64,000 nucleotides of DNA, taken from assembly GCF_016862375.1 (NCBI RefSeq), contig NZ_BOMV01000006.1, positions 62,001-126,000 of the forward strand, given 5' to 3'. The notes beneath the pieces are model-generated. The model worked only from the letters and a program-made list of their open reading frames with translations. It made no database searches and was not told where the DNA came from. Within the stretch, counting starts at the first letter, position 1, and every line of letters begins with the position of its first letter. This DNA comes from Paractinoplanes rishiriensis (GTDB taxonomy: Bacteria > Actinomycetota > Actinomycetes > Mycobacteriales > Micromonosporaceae). Positions 23,949 through 32,363 of this stretch are shown piece by piece. Both the position numbers and the translations under genes were made by a program.

Positions 23949-26138
23949 CTAGCGCCAGGTGTCGTTAGCGGAGTATGTCGTTGCCGTTCCGGTGCTGTAG
24001 GAGCGGTTGCTGCCGGACTCCCAGGTGACGTTCCCGGCGGCATCCTTCTTGATGTACTTGTACTGGAATGAGGTGTTCTGCGGCACGGTGACCGCGCGGC
24101 TCCAGGTGGGGTAGCCGGCGGACGAGAGCGAGACGGCCGACGCCGGGGCCCAGTTGCCCAGCTCCGGGATCGAGCCGACCACGTACACGTTGGTGCCGGC
24201 GGTGGTTGTCGCGGTGACGTTGAAGGTGACCGAGGTGGCGCCCGCACTGGCGACGTTCCAGGTGTTGTTGAAGGTCAGCGGGCTGGTGCCGACGGTGGCC
24301 GTCCGGTTGGCGTTGGTCTCCCAGGTGACGTTGCCGGCCGCGTCCTTCTTTATGTACTTGTACTCGAGCGCGGTGCCGGCCGGCAGGTTCACCGTGCCGG
24401 ACCAGACCGGGTAGCCGCTCGCCGACAGCGGGACGGCGGCGGCCGGGTTCCAGTTGCCGAGGGCCGCGGCGTTGCCGACCACGAAGACGTCGGTGCCGAG
24501 GGTGGTGGTCGCGTTCACGTTGAAGGTGACCGCGACACCCGCGGGATTCGACGTCGGCGGAGTGGTGGGCGGGGTGGTCGGGCCGGTGGTCGGCGGGGTG
24601 GTCGGCGGGGTCGTGGTGCCGCCGCCGGACTTCGCGTTGACGTGGATCGCGACCGCGCTGTTCGCCGGGATGGTCACCGAGGCCGAGCCGCCGGTCACGG
24701 TGATCGAGGTGCCGGCGCAGCCGGTGCTGGTGGCGCCGCCGGTGATCACGTCGCAGTAGGTGCCGTTCGCGAGGCCGGTCGGGTAGGTCGCGGTGGACGC
24801 GCTGCCCGAGCCGTTGATCCCGATCCAGCCCAGCGAGCCGCGACGGAAGCCGATCACGTTCTGCGCGGTCGCGGTGAAGTCGGAGACCGTGGTGGCCGAG
24901 GCGGTGGCGTTGCGCCAGCCGACCATGCCCTTGACCCCGGTCGACTGGGTGATGCACTGCCAGGCGCCGTTGGTGCAGTTCGTGTCGCTGACGAAGCCGC
25001 TGGAAGTGGCCGGCGGGGACTGGCCGGTGCTCGACGTGTTGAAGGTGAAGCCGTCATAGACGAACGGCTGGCCGTACGGGTGGGCCAGCAGGAAGTAGTT
25101 GGCCAGCGTGTACCGGGTGCCGTCCTGGTAGCGCAGGGTGGTGCCGTCCCGCTCCAGGTCGTGGTTGGTGACCATGGCGGCGGTCTGCGCGCTGGTCGCG
25201 TCGAGGCCCCACGACCCGACGTTGGCGAGCTGGCTCAGGGTCCCGTTGTTGAACTGGTTCTTCAAGCCCATCGCGTACGAGAAACCGAGCACGTCGCCGT
25301 TGGCGGTGAACGCGGCCGGCTGCAACTCGCTGTTCGACGCGCCGGTGAAGATCTCCTGGGCGATGTACGGCGCCCTGCCCTCGGCCGTGGTCGGGTTGAG
25401 CTGGCTCAGGATGGCCGCGAAGTCCGCCTTGGCCACGTGCTTGGCGGCGTCCACCCGGAAGCCGTCGACGCCCAGGCCGATCAGGTCGTTGAGGTAGGCG
25501 GCGATCTTGGAGCGCACCGTGCCGCTCTGCGTCTTCAGGTCGGACAGCGAGAGCAGCTCACAGTTCTGCACCTCGGCGACGTTGTTCCAGTCGTCGATCA
25601 CCCCGTCGTCGTCGGCGCAATAGCCGTCGTTCGGGTGGTGGAAGTCGTCGTAGCCGTACGGCACCGCGGGATAGGTGTAGCCGCGCGGGTTGAAGGTGGA
25701 ACCGCCGTAGGTGGTGGTCAGCGTGTTGTTCGCGCCGGCCATGTGGTTGATCACCGCGTCCACGTAGACCCGGACGCCGGCGTTGTGGCAGGCGGTGACC
25801 ATGGCGCCGAACTGGGCCCGGTTGCCGAGCCGGCTGGTCAGCCCGTACGAGACCGGCTGGTAGACCTCCCACCAGGGGTGCGCGCCGCTGTCGCTGGTGG
25901 CGAGGCTGACCGACTCGGCCGGCGGGGCCACCTGGACCGCGCCGTAGCCGGCCGGGCCGAGCTGTTCGGTGCAGGCCTTCGCGACCGAGTTCCAGTTCCA
26001 GTTCCACAGGTTGGCCGCCACGTCGCTGTTGTTGAGGGCGACGGCGGCATTGGCGGTGGACGTCTGTCCGGCGTACGCGATCACACCGCCGGCCGCAAGG
26101 ATCACGGCCGCGCCGGCGGCGCGAAGAGTTCGCTTCAT
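23949..26138 (-). CDS. Secreted alpha-amylase (GH13) with two C-terminal CBM20 starch-binding domains
   Basis: A 729-aa extracellular endo-amylase. ATG 26138 has GAGGAA a few bases upstream; signal peptide to about residue 31. The GH13 barrel spans roughly 33-420 with all four conserved regions: DAVINH (127-132), GFRVDAAKH with nucleophile Asp 230, AQEIF with acid/base Glu 262, and VTNHD with Asp 327. An all-beta domain C follows, then a Pro/Thr linker (~520-548) and two CBM20 modules (~550-640 and ~642-729), each with VTFNV, LGNW and YKYIKKDAAGNVTWE. The two CBMs are close copies, implying internal duplication. Probably controlled by the LacI gene behind it. Confidence 0.95.
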   Translation of the reverse strand: MKRTLRAAGAAVILAAGGVIAYAGQTSTANAAVALNNSDVAANLWNWNWNSVAKACTEQLGPAGYGAVQVAPPAESVSLATSDSGAHPWWEVYQPVSYGLTSRLGNRAQFGAMVTACHNAGVRVYVDAVINHMAGANNTLTTTYGGSTFNPRGYTYPAVPYGYDDFHHPNDGYCADDDGVIDDWNNVAEVQNCELLSLSDLKTQSGTVRSKIAAYLNDLIGLGVDGFRVDAAKHVAKADFAAILSQLNPTTAEGRAPYIAQEIFTGASNSELQPAAFTANGDVLGFSYAMGLKNQFNNGTLSQLANVGSWGLDATSAQTAAMVTNHDLERDGTTLRYQDGTRYTLANYFLLAHPYGQPFVYDGFTFNTSSTGQSPPATSSGFVSDTNCTNGAWQCITQSTGVKGMVGWRNATASATTVSDFTATAQNVIGFRRGSLGWIGINGSGSASTATYPTGLANGTYCDVITGGATSTGCAGTSITVTGGSASVTIPANSAVAIHVNAKSGGGTTTPPTTPPTTGPTTPPTTPPTSNPAGVAVTFNVNATTTLGTDVFVVGNAAALGNWNPAAAVPLSASGYPVWSGTVNLPAGTALEYKYIKKDAAGNVTWETNANRTATVGTSPLTFNNTWNVASAGATSVTFNVTATTTAGTNVYVVGSIPELGNWAPASAVSLSSAGYPTWSRAVTVPQNTSFQYKYIKKDAAGNVTWESGSNRSYSTGTATTYSANDTWR

Positions 26139-26183
26139 GGGGTTCCTCGGGGGGTCGGGGCCGGGGAGGAGGACGTTACGACG

Positions 26184-26212
26184 AGAATGCTCGAAGGTTT
26201 CAAATACGTCAA
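26184..26212 (-). promoter_or_regulatory. Candidate housekeeping promoter of the amylase gene
   Basis: Read leftward: TTGACG (26212-26207), a 17-bp spacer, then CATTCT (26189-26184), 45 bp before ATG 26138. The -35 matches consensus well; the -10 keeps the essential A and T. Confidence 0.5.
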
Positions 26213-26214
26213 TG

Positions 26215-26300
26215 ACTTGCTGAAAAGTCTTGCAGCCCTCGCCGTTCCGCTGTGGAGGACGCCTGGTCATAGCGTCCGAATCAGCCTGAAAGGACTTGCA
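26215..26300. promoter_or_regulatory. Repeated CTTGCA elements upstream of the amylase promoter
   Basis: CTGAAAAGTCTTGCA (26220-26234) and CTGAAAGGACTTGCA (26286-26300) agree at 13 of 15 positions, and a third ACTTGC lies at 26215-26220 next to the -35. Direct repeats of CTTGCA-like motifs are typical near LacI/MalR-controlled amylase promoters of actinobacteria, so these are candidate operators for the LacI protein; inference. Confidence 0.5.
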
Positions 26301-26350
26301 AAGATCGATCAAAGAGGCCGGTGGGGCTGCCGTGACTGACGGGTCTGCCG

Positions 26351-27946
26351 GTGCGCGGCCGAGCCGATTTCTTGCCGCCGCCCCTCAGGGCCGCCCCGGA
26401 GCGGTCGATACAGCAGGACGTGCTGGGAACGGGTAGGCGAGTGGTTCGCGATCCCCTGCTGCGCCTCGGCGCGCTGTGGACCGCGCTGATCGCCGTGGTC
26501 TTCTTCGCCCTGTCCGGCTACACCGACTGGCAGGTCCGGGCGTTCTGGCTGGGGCAACTGCCGCTCGACGCGCTGCTGGCCTGGTCCTCGTACCAGGTCT
26601 TCAGGATCGCAACGGGTCCGGTCCGCCGGTTCTGGGGGGTGCTGACCGCGGTCGGCGTGCTGTTCCTGTGCGGCGACACGATCCAGACGTTCCTGACCTT
26701 CACCCACGCCGGCGAGTACTCCACGAACGGCGGCGTCATCCAGTCGACCTGCTTCACCATCGGGCTCGGCTCGATCGTGGTGGCCATGCTGGTGCACCCG
26801 CATCCCAGCCGGTCCGGGCGGGAGCGGCTGGCGTTCTGGCTGGACTCCGCCACCGTGCTGGTCGGTGGGGCGGTGGTGGCCTGGTGCTTCGCGGTCACCC
26901 CGGACCAGTCGACGCAGGCCGACGTGCTCGCCACGCTGGCCGGCGCGGCGGTCGCCATCACCTCCGGCTTCGCCGCGGTTAAGATGATCTTGAGTGGGAA
27001 TGCCCCGATGCACAAGGCAGCGGCGTTCCCGATGATCGCCTCGGCGGGATTCACCAGTGTGGGGATGTTCCTGGCTCCGCCCACGCTCGGCGAGCTCCCG
27101 GCGTACGTCTATCTTGTCAGGTTTGTTCCTTCGCTCTTGATCGCGGCCGGACCCCGGATCCAGCAGGTGATCGCCGGCTTCGACCCGCGGGCCTTCGGCG
27201 AGCGCCACCGCAAGCCCTACAGCCTGCTGCCGTACGGGTCGATCGTGGTCGCGTTCGTGGCGCTCGTCGCGGTGATGCCGCACGGCATCGACATCCGGAC
27301 CTGGGGCGTGGTGGTCGGCCTCGGGCTGATCTGCGCGCTGGTGGCCGGCCGTCAGCTGGCCGCCTTCCACGACAACAACTCGCTGATCAAGCAGTTGCGC
27401 GAGCACGAGGTCCGGCTGCGCCACCAGGCCCTGTTCGACGGGCTGACCGAACTGGCGAACCGCACCCACTTCCACGACGAGGTCGCGGTCGCGCTGGACC
27501 GGCCGGACCGGTCCTCGGTGCTGCTCATCGACCTGGACGGCTTCAAGGCGGTCAACGACACCATGGGCCACGCGGCCGGCGACGCGCTGCTGGTCGCGGT
27601 CGCCGACAAGCTGCGCGGCGCGCTCCGCACCGGCGACCTGGCGGCCCGGCTCGGCGGCGACGAGTTCGCGGTGCTGCTGCGCGGGAGCACCGGCGACGAG
27701 GGCGAGCGGACCGCCGAACGGATCTTCGAGGCGTTCGCGGTGCCGGTGCAGATCTCCGGGGTTCCGGTGCACGCCAACGCGAGCATCGGCGTGGCCGACA
27801 CCGAACCCGGCGACGAGGTGGGCACCGTGCTGCGGCGGGCCGACGTGGCGATGTACGTGGCCAAGTCGGCGGGCAAGGGCACCTGCCGGCGCTACCACCC
27901 CGGCATGGAACAGGGTCCGCGCACACCGGTCGCCGCACAGGGATAG
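26351..27946 (+). CDS. Membrane-anchored diguanylate cyclase (GGDEF)
   Basis: A 531-aa protein. About ten predicted membrane helices occupy residues ~35-335 (for example WTALIAVVFFALSGY and WGVVVGLGLICALVAG), an MHYT/MASE-like sensor region of unrecognised type. A short coiled segment (SLIKQLREHEVRLRHQ) connects to the GGDEF domain (~365-520): FDGLTELANRTHFHDEV, the active-site RLGGDEF near residue 435, and an RTGD five residues before it, an intact product-inhibition I-site. No EAL domain. It should make cyclic di-GMP in response to a membrane signal. The start is uncertain: GTG 26351 gives the longest frame but no ribosome site; GTG 26441 is an alternative just before helix 1. Confidence 0.9.
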   Translation: MRGRADFLPPPLRAAPERSIQQDVLGTGRRVVRDPLLRLGALWTALIAVVFFALSGYTDWQVRAFWLGQLPLDALLAWSSYQVFRIATGPVRRFWGVLTAVGVLFLCGDTIQTFLTFTHAGEYSTNGGVIQSTCFTIGLGSIVVAMLVHPHPSRSGRERLAFWLDSATVLVGGAVVAWCFAVTPDQSTQADVLATLAGAAVAITSGFAAVKMILSGNAPMHKAAAFPMIASAGFTSVGMFLAPPTLGELPAYVYLVRFVPSLLIAAGPRIQQVIAGFDPRAFGERHRKPYSLLPYGSIVVAFVALVAVMPHGIDIRTWGVVVGLGLICALVAGRQLAAFHDNNSLIKQLREHEVRLRHQALFDGLTELANRTHFHDEVAVALDRPDRSSVLLIDLDGFKAVNDTMGHAAGDALLVAVADKLRGALRTGDLAARLGGDEFAVLLRGSTGDEGERTAERIFEAFAVPVQISGVPVHANASIGVADTEPGDEVGTVLRRADVAMYVAKSAGKGTCRRYHPGMEQGPRTPVAAQG

Positions 27947-27963
27947 ACGGCTACCATCGCGCG

Positions 27964-29994
27964 GTGACTGACGAGTCGCCGTACACCGGATACCGCCGCG
28001 CTGACTGGGAACGCACCGCCGACGAGATGTTGCGCGCGGTTCGCCCGTACGCCCGAGCCGACCACGCCCTCATCGACCTGCCCGGCGCCGCCGGCGCGTA
28101 CGGCCGGGACAGCGACGGCCTGGAGGGTTTCGCCCGCACTTTCCTGCTGGCCGCGATCCGCCTGCGCGGCTCCGGCGGCGCCGACCCGGACGGGGTCGCC
28201 GAGTGGTATGCCGACGGCCTGCGCGCCGGCCCGGACGCCTGGCCCCGTCCGGACCGGCTCGACCAGGCCAAGGTCGAGGCCGCCGGGATCGCGCTGGGCC
28301 TGCACCTGAGCCGCCCCTGGCTGTGGGACCGCTTCGACGACCGGGACCGGGAGCGCCTGGCCGACTGGCTCGGTGCGGTGGTCGGCAAGCCGTTCCCGCC
28401 GATCAACTGGGTCTGGTTCCAACTGGTCGTGGAGGCGTTCCTGCGCGAGGTGGGCGGCCCGTGGTCGGCCGACGACGTGGCGAGCGGCCTGGCCGTGCAC
28501 GAGTCGCTGTACCGGACCGGCGGCTGGTATTCCGACGGTCCGGAGCGCGCGTACGACCACTACAACGGCTGGGCGCTCCAGATGTACCCGCTGCTCTGGG
28601 CCGGGATGGCCGGCGACATGTGCCCCGCCGGCCTGGTCCCGGTGTGGCGCGAAAGGCTCGCCCGCTTCCTGGACGACGCCGTGCACCTGGTCGGCGCGGA
28701 CGGCGCCCCGCTGCTGCAGGGCCGCAGCCTGATCTACCGGTTCGCGGCGGCCGCGCCGTTCTGGGTGGGCGCGATCACCGGCGCCACCAACCTGTCCCCC
28801 GGCCTCACCCGCCGGGCGTGCAGCGGCATGCTCCGGTACTTCCGGGAGCACGGCGCGCCGGACGAGCGCGGGCTGCTCAACTTGGGCTGGCACCGGGAGT
28901 GGCCGGCGATGAAGCAGTCCTACTCCGGGCCGGGTTCGCCGTACTGGGCCAGCAAGGGCATGCTGGGCCTGCTGTTGCCGGAGGGACATCCGGTGTGGAC
29001 CGCCACCGAGGAGCCGCTGCCGGTCGAGCGGGGCGACTTCGTGCGGTCCATCATCGCGCCCGGTTGGCAGCTGAGCGGCGTGCGAGCGGACGGCGTGGTC
29101 CGAGTGATCAACCACGGTACCGACCACGCGGTGGAGGGCGATCAGCGGACGGACTCGCCGCTGTACGCCCGCCTCGGTTACTCGACGGCAACATTTCCGA
29201 CAAGTCACGATAATTCGGTGTCGCTGATTCGGGATGGGGTGCGCAGCGAGCGGGCCGGCTTCACCGGCGGGGTGAGGCCCGCCGAGCCCGAATACAGCGA
29301 GGCCGAATTCAGCGATGCCCGTGGCGGGATCAGCGCGGCTCGTGGCGGGATCAGCGAGGCCCGGAGCGGGGCCGGGATCGGTGGGGCCGTGGGGCTCAGC
29401 CGGGGCCGGGTGCGGTGGGTGACGCCGGGTCCGGCGGAGGCTGACCATGGCTCCGGGCGCAGTGGCACCGTGGTCGAAGGCCCGATGCTCACCGTGGCGT
29501 CGGTGGTGCGCGGCGCCGTCGAGGTGCGGATCGCCGTGGTCGAGGAGCCGGCCGCCGACACGGTGCTGGAGTTCGCCGGCTGGCCCACCACGGGGCTTAC
29601 CTCGCTCGTGGTGCCTCTGACCGGTTTCGACCACCCGATCACGTCCGAGGAGCACACTTCTTCGCCGCTCGCCGACGACGTCCGGGTGCCGTTGTTGCGC
29701 ACGGCCGGCCCGCCGCAGGCGCGGCGGATCTACGCCGCCGCGGTGGTCCTTGCCGGCGGTTCGCTTCCGGCTTTCCCAGAGGTACGCGACCAGCCCGCAC
29801 CACCGGAAAATGCGGTGCACCCCGATCCGGACAGCCGGCCCGCCCCCGGGCCGGCGACCGCGCACCGCCTGCCGGAGACGGTGATCGTCGAGTGGCCAGA
29901 CGGCGAACGCAGCCGGGTCGACCTAGCCGCCCCGCTCGGGGCCGCCGAAACCGCCCACGATTCGAGCCGCGGCCCCGCGGGACGGAGCTGTTGA
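27964..29994 (+). CDS. DUF2264 protein (predicted alpha/alpha-toroid, carbohydrate locus)
   Basis: A 676-aa cytosolic protein. Residues ~5-360 match DUF2264: TFLLAAIRLRGSGG, NWVWFQLVVEAFLREVGG and YYNG-like AYDHYNGWALQMYPLLW, then GAPDERGLLNLGWHREWP. DUF2264 proteins are recurrent in bacterial polysaccharide-degradation loci, but no reaction is established that I can name. The C-terminal part is beta-rich with a low-complexity stretch near residue 445 produced by a 21-bp duplication (29320-29335 and 29341-29356). GTG 27964 follows TACCAT (27952-27957) by 6 nt with no ribosome site, so leaderless. It precedes the sugar-uptake locus and its regulator. Confidence 0.82.
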   Translation: MTDESPYTGYRRADWERTADEMLRAVRPYARADHALIDLPGAAGAYGRDSDGLEGFARTFLLAAIRLRGSGGADPDGVAEWYADGLRAGPDAWPRPDRLDQAKVEAAGIALGLHLSRPWLWDRFDDRDRERLADWLGAVVGKPFPPINWVWFQLVVEAFLREVGGPWSADDVASGLAVHESLYRTGGWYSDGPERAYDHYNGWALQMYPLLWAGMAGDMCPAGLVPVWRERLARFLDDAVHLVGADGAPLLQGRSLIYRFAAAAPFWVGAITGATNLSPGLTRRACSGMLRYFREHGAPDERGLLNLGWHREWPAMKQSYSGPGSPYWASKGMLGLLLPEGHPVWTATEEPLPVERGDFVRSIIAPGWQLSGVRADGVVRVINHGTDHAVEGDQRTDSPLYARLGYSTATFPTSHDNSVSLIRDGVRSERAGFTGGVRPAEPEYSEAEFSDARGGISAARGGISEARSGAGIGGAVGLSRGRVRWVTPGPAEADHGSGRSGTVVEGPMLTVASVVRGAVEVRIAVVEEPAADTVLEFAGWPTTGLTSLVVPLTGFDHPITSEEHTSSPLADDVRVPLLRTAGPPQARRIYAAAVVLAGGSLPAFPEVRDQPAPPENAVHPDPDSRPAPGPATAHRLPETVIVEWPDGERSRVDLAAPLGAAETAHDSSRGPAGRSC

Positions 29995-30113
29995 ATCGCT
30001 GATGCTGATGGCAGCAATCGACGACGGGCGCGGAACGGTCGTGTCGGCTTGAGCTTGGGGCAGGTGGCTAGGAGCGGGCCGGCGCAGCCGGTGAGCCGCC
30101 CGGGTGGACGGGG

Positions 30114-31265
30114 TCAGGTGCGGCCGGCTCGGGGGACCGAGGAGCCTCGGATGATCAGTTCTGGGGAGATGGCCACGCGCTGGGCCGGGCGGCGGTTGCC
30201 CTCCAGCAGCCTGGCCACCATCAGCTCGACCGCCACCCGGCCCACCTGGCCCTTCGGCGGGCGCACCGCGGTCATCGCGGGCTCGATCATGTGAGCCACC
30301 TCGTCGTCGTAGGAGACCAGGGCCAGGTCGTCGGGGATGATCATGCCTTGCTCTATGCAGAACTGGCCCACCGAGATCGCGTCGGGGTCGCCGTGCACTA
30401 TCAGAGCGGTGGCTCGGGCCTGGCGGCAGCGGCGCATCACGCCGGCGATGATCTCGCGGTGGCCGGGCACGTCGAGGCCCACCGAGGCGCGGAACGTCAG
30501 CTCGTCGGAGATGCCCAGGCCGTCGCAGGCCCGGGTCCAGCCGACCGCCAGCTGGTCGGAGTGCGGGGAGCCGCGGGACAGGATCAGGCCGATGCGCCGA
30601 TGTCCGTGTTCGAACAGGTGGTGCACGGCCATCTCGACGCCCAGCGAATGGTCGCTGCGCACCCACTCGAGCGGGCGCCTGGTCGGGGTCCAGCGGGGCA
30701 TGTGCCGTTCCACCAGGATGGTCGGCACCGGCAGGCTGTCGATCCAGTCGATCATTTCGGCCGAGCTTTCACCGTCCAGGCTGGGCGCCAGCAGCAGGCC
30801 CTCGACCTGCTTCGCCTTGATCAGGCGGCCGATCTGGCGGCGGTCCTCCTCCGGGTCGTAGCTGGAGCCGCGCAGTTGGATGTGCACGCCTAGCGCGGCC
30901 GCGGCGGCCCGCGCGCCGGTCACGATCGGCGGCCAGTAGTAGTCGAGCGACGGCACCACCATGCCGATGGTGAACCGGGTCGCGGCGGGGCGCGGGCGTG
31001 GCGGTGGCGGCGCCAGCTGGGTGGGCAGGGTGGCCCCGCCGTGCACCCGGGTGAGCAGGTTGCGTTCGGCCAGCATGGCGATGTCGCGGCGCACGGTGAG
31101 CTCGCTGACACCGAGCACCGGCGCCAGGTCCTTCACCCGCACGGCACCGTGCCGGCGCAGCTCCGCCATGAGCCGCTCCTGGCGCTGAAGGCCGAACAGC
31201 CGGTCGCTGATGGCCGCCTCCTGTTGTTCGATTCTGAACGCTTCCGAGCGAGCCGGAACGATCAC
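30114..31265 (-). CDS. Chimeric DeoR-HTH / LacI-type sugar-sensing regulator
   Basis: A 383-aa protein whose N-terminus is a DeoR winged helix (LQRQERLMAELRRHGAVRVK and SELTVRRDIAMLAERNLLTR-VHGGA, residues ~27-80), not a LacI HTH. It is joined by a Pro/Arg linker to a LacI/GalR periplasmic-binding domain (FTIGMVVPSLDYYWPPIVTG, HGDPDAISVGQFCIEQGMII and ending PELIIRGSSVPRAGRT). Such fusions control sugar operons in actinobacteria. GTG 31265 is the only reasonable start. It diverges from the dehydrogenase-ABC-BNR operon across 69 bp containing repeated ATGTTCA motifs, so it most likely represses that operon until an imported sugar binds. Confidence 0.88.
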   Translation of the reverse strand: MIVPARSEAFRIEQQEAAISDRLFGLQRQERLMAELRRHGAVRVKDLAPVLGVSELTVRRDIAMLAERNLLTRVHGGATLPTQLAPPPPRPRPAATRFTIGMVVPSLDYYWPPIVTGARAAAAALGVHIQLRGSSYDPEEDRRQIGRLIKAKQVEGLLLAPSLDGESSAEMIDWIDSLPVPTILVERHMPRWTPTRRPLEWVRSDHSLGVEMAVHHLFEHGHRRIGLILSRGSPHSDQLAVGWTRACDGLGISDELTFRASVGLDVPGHREIIAGVMRRCRQARATALIVHGDPDAISVGQFCIEQGMIIPDDLALVSYDDEVAHMIEPAMTAVRPPKGQVGRVAVELMVARLLEGNRRPAQRVAISPELIIRGSSVPRAGRT

Positions 31266-31272
31266 TTCTGCC

Positions 31273-31307
31273 GATGTTCACCCCCGGCTATTCATGTTCA
31301 TACATGA
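31273..31307. promoter_or_regulatory. Candidate operator between regulator and sugar operon
   Basis: ATGTTCA occurs twice (31274-31280 and 31294-31300), and TCATG-TTCATA-CATGA forms an inverted repeat at 31292-31307. The site is 28 bp upstream of TTG 31335 and 8 bp upstream of the regulator start, where it could block both. Confidence 0.5.
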
Positions 31308-31334
31308 CGACCGATCCCGGCACCAGGAGTCACG

Positions 31335-32342
31335 TTGGCTAAGCCCCACACATTGGTGGTGATGAATGCGGACTCGTACCGTGCGCACTTCGACGACGAC
31401 CGGCTCGACCGGCTCGGCGCCCTGGTCGCGCTCGGCGATCCGGCGGTGGTCGACGAGCTCGACTCGACCGCCGCCCGGGCCCGGCTCGCCACCGCCGAGG
31501 TGCTGGTGACCTCCTGGGGCGCCCCGGCGCTGACCGCGGAACGGCTGCGCCACGCACCGGCGCTGCGGGCCGTCTTCCACGGTGCCGGCAGTGTCCGGAC
31601 GCTGGTCACCGACGAGGTCTGGCGGCGCGGCATCACCGTGACCAGCGCCGCCGACGCCAATGCGATCCCGACCGCCGAGTTCACCCTCGCCGCGATCGTG
31701 TTCGCCGGCAAGAAGGTCCCGTTCATCGCCGCCGACCCGGTGGCCGCCCAGCGCGCCTGGGGCGGCGTCAACGGTTACGGCGACCTGTCCAACTACCGCC
31801 GGACGGTCGGCATCGTCGGCTTCTCCCGGGTCGGCCGGCGGGTGCTCCGGCTGTTGCGCAACCTGGATGCCGAGTGCCTGGTGGCCGACCCGTACGCCGA
31901 CCCGGAAGCGGTGACCGCGACCGGCGGCACCCTGGTCTCCCTCACCGATCTGCTGTGCCGCAGCGAGATCCTCTCGCTGCACGCGCCGGAGCTCCCCAGC
32001 ACCCGGCACATGATCGGGGCCGCCGAACTGGCCCTGCTGCCCGACCACGCCACGGTGGTGAACACCGCCCGGGGCAGCCTGGTCGACTCCGCGGCGCTGG
32101 CCGCCGAGTGCGGGTCCGGTCGCCTGTTCGCCATCCTCGACGTCACCGACCCGGAGCCGCTGCCGCCCGGCGATCCGCTGCGCTCCGTACCCAATGTGCT
32201 GTTGACCCCGCACCTCGCCGGCTCCCTCGGCAGCGAGGTGCTGCGCCTCACCGATCACACCCTCGACGAGCTCGCCCGGTGGACCGCCGGCGAGCCGCTA
32301 CGCACCGAAATCACCCCGCAGGCGTTCGCCCTGAACGCCTGA
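31335..32342 (+). CDS. D-isomer-specific 2-hydroxyacid dehydrogenase
   Basis: A 335-aa NAD-dependent oxidoreductase interconverting a 2-hydroxy and 2-keto acid. The NAD fold is TVGIVGFSRVGRRVLRLLRN near residue 155 (GFSRVG in place of GxGxxG), followed by Asp in VADPYAD. Catalytic residues: Arg near NTARGSLVD, Glu in DVTDPEPLPPGDP, His in LLTPHLAGSLG. First gene of the coupled operon to 36575. TTG 31335 has AGGAG 5 nt upstream, a strong site that supports the rare start. In this context it may process a keto or aldonate product of the imported sugar; substrate not deducible. Confidence 0.88.
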   Translation: MAKPHTLVVMNADSYRAHFDDDRLDRLGALVALGDPAVVDELDSTAARARLATAEVLVTSWGAPALTAERLRHAPALRAVFHGAGSVRTLVTDEVWRRGITVTSAADANAIPTAEFTLAAIVFAGKKVPFIAADPVAAQRAWGGVNGYGDLSNYRRTVGIVGFSRVGRRVLRLLRNLDAECLVADPYADPEAVTATGGTLVSLTDLLCRSEILSLHAPELPSTRHMIGAAELALLPDHATVVNTARGSLVDSAALAAECGSGRLFAILDVTDPEPLPPGDPLRSVPNVLLTPHLAGSLGSEVLRLTDHTLDELARWTAGEPLRTEITPQAFALNA

Positions 32343-32363
32343 GCTCCCATGAAGGAGACCGCT

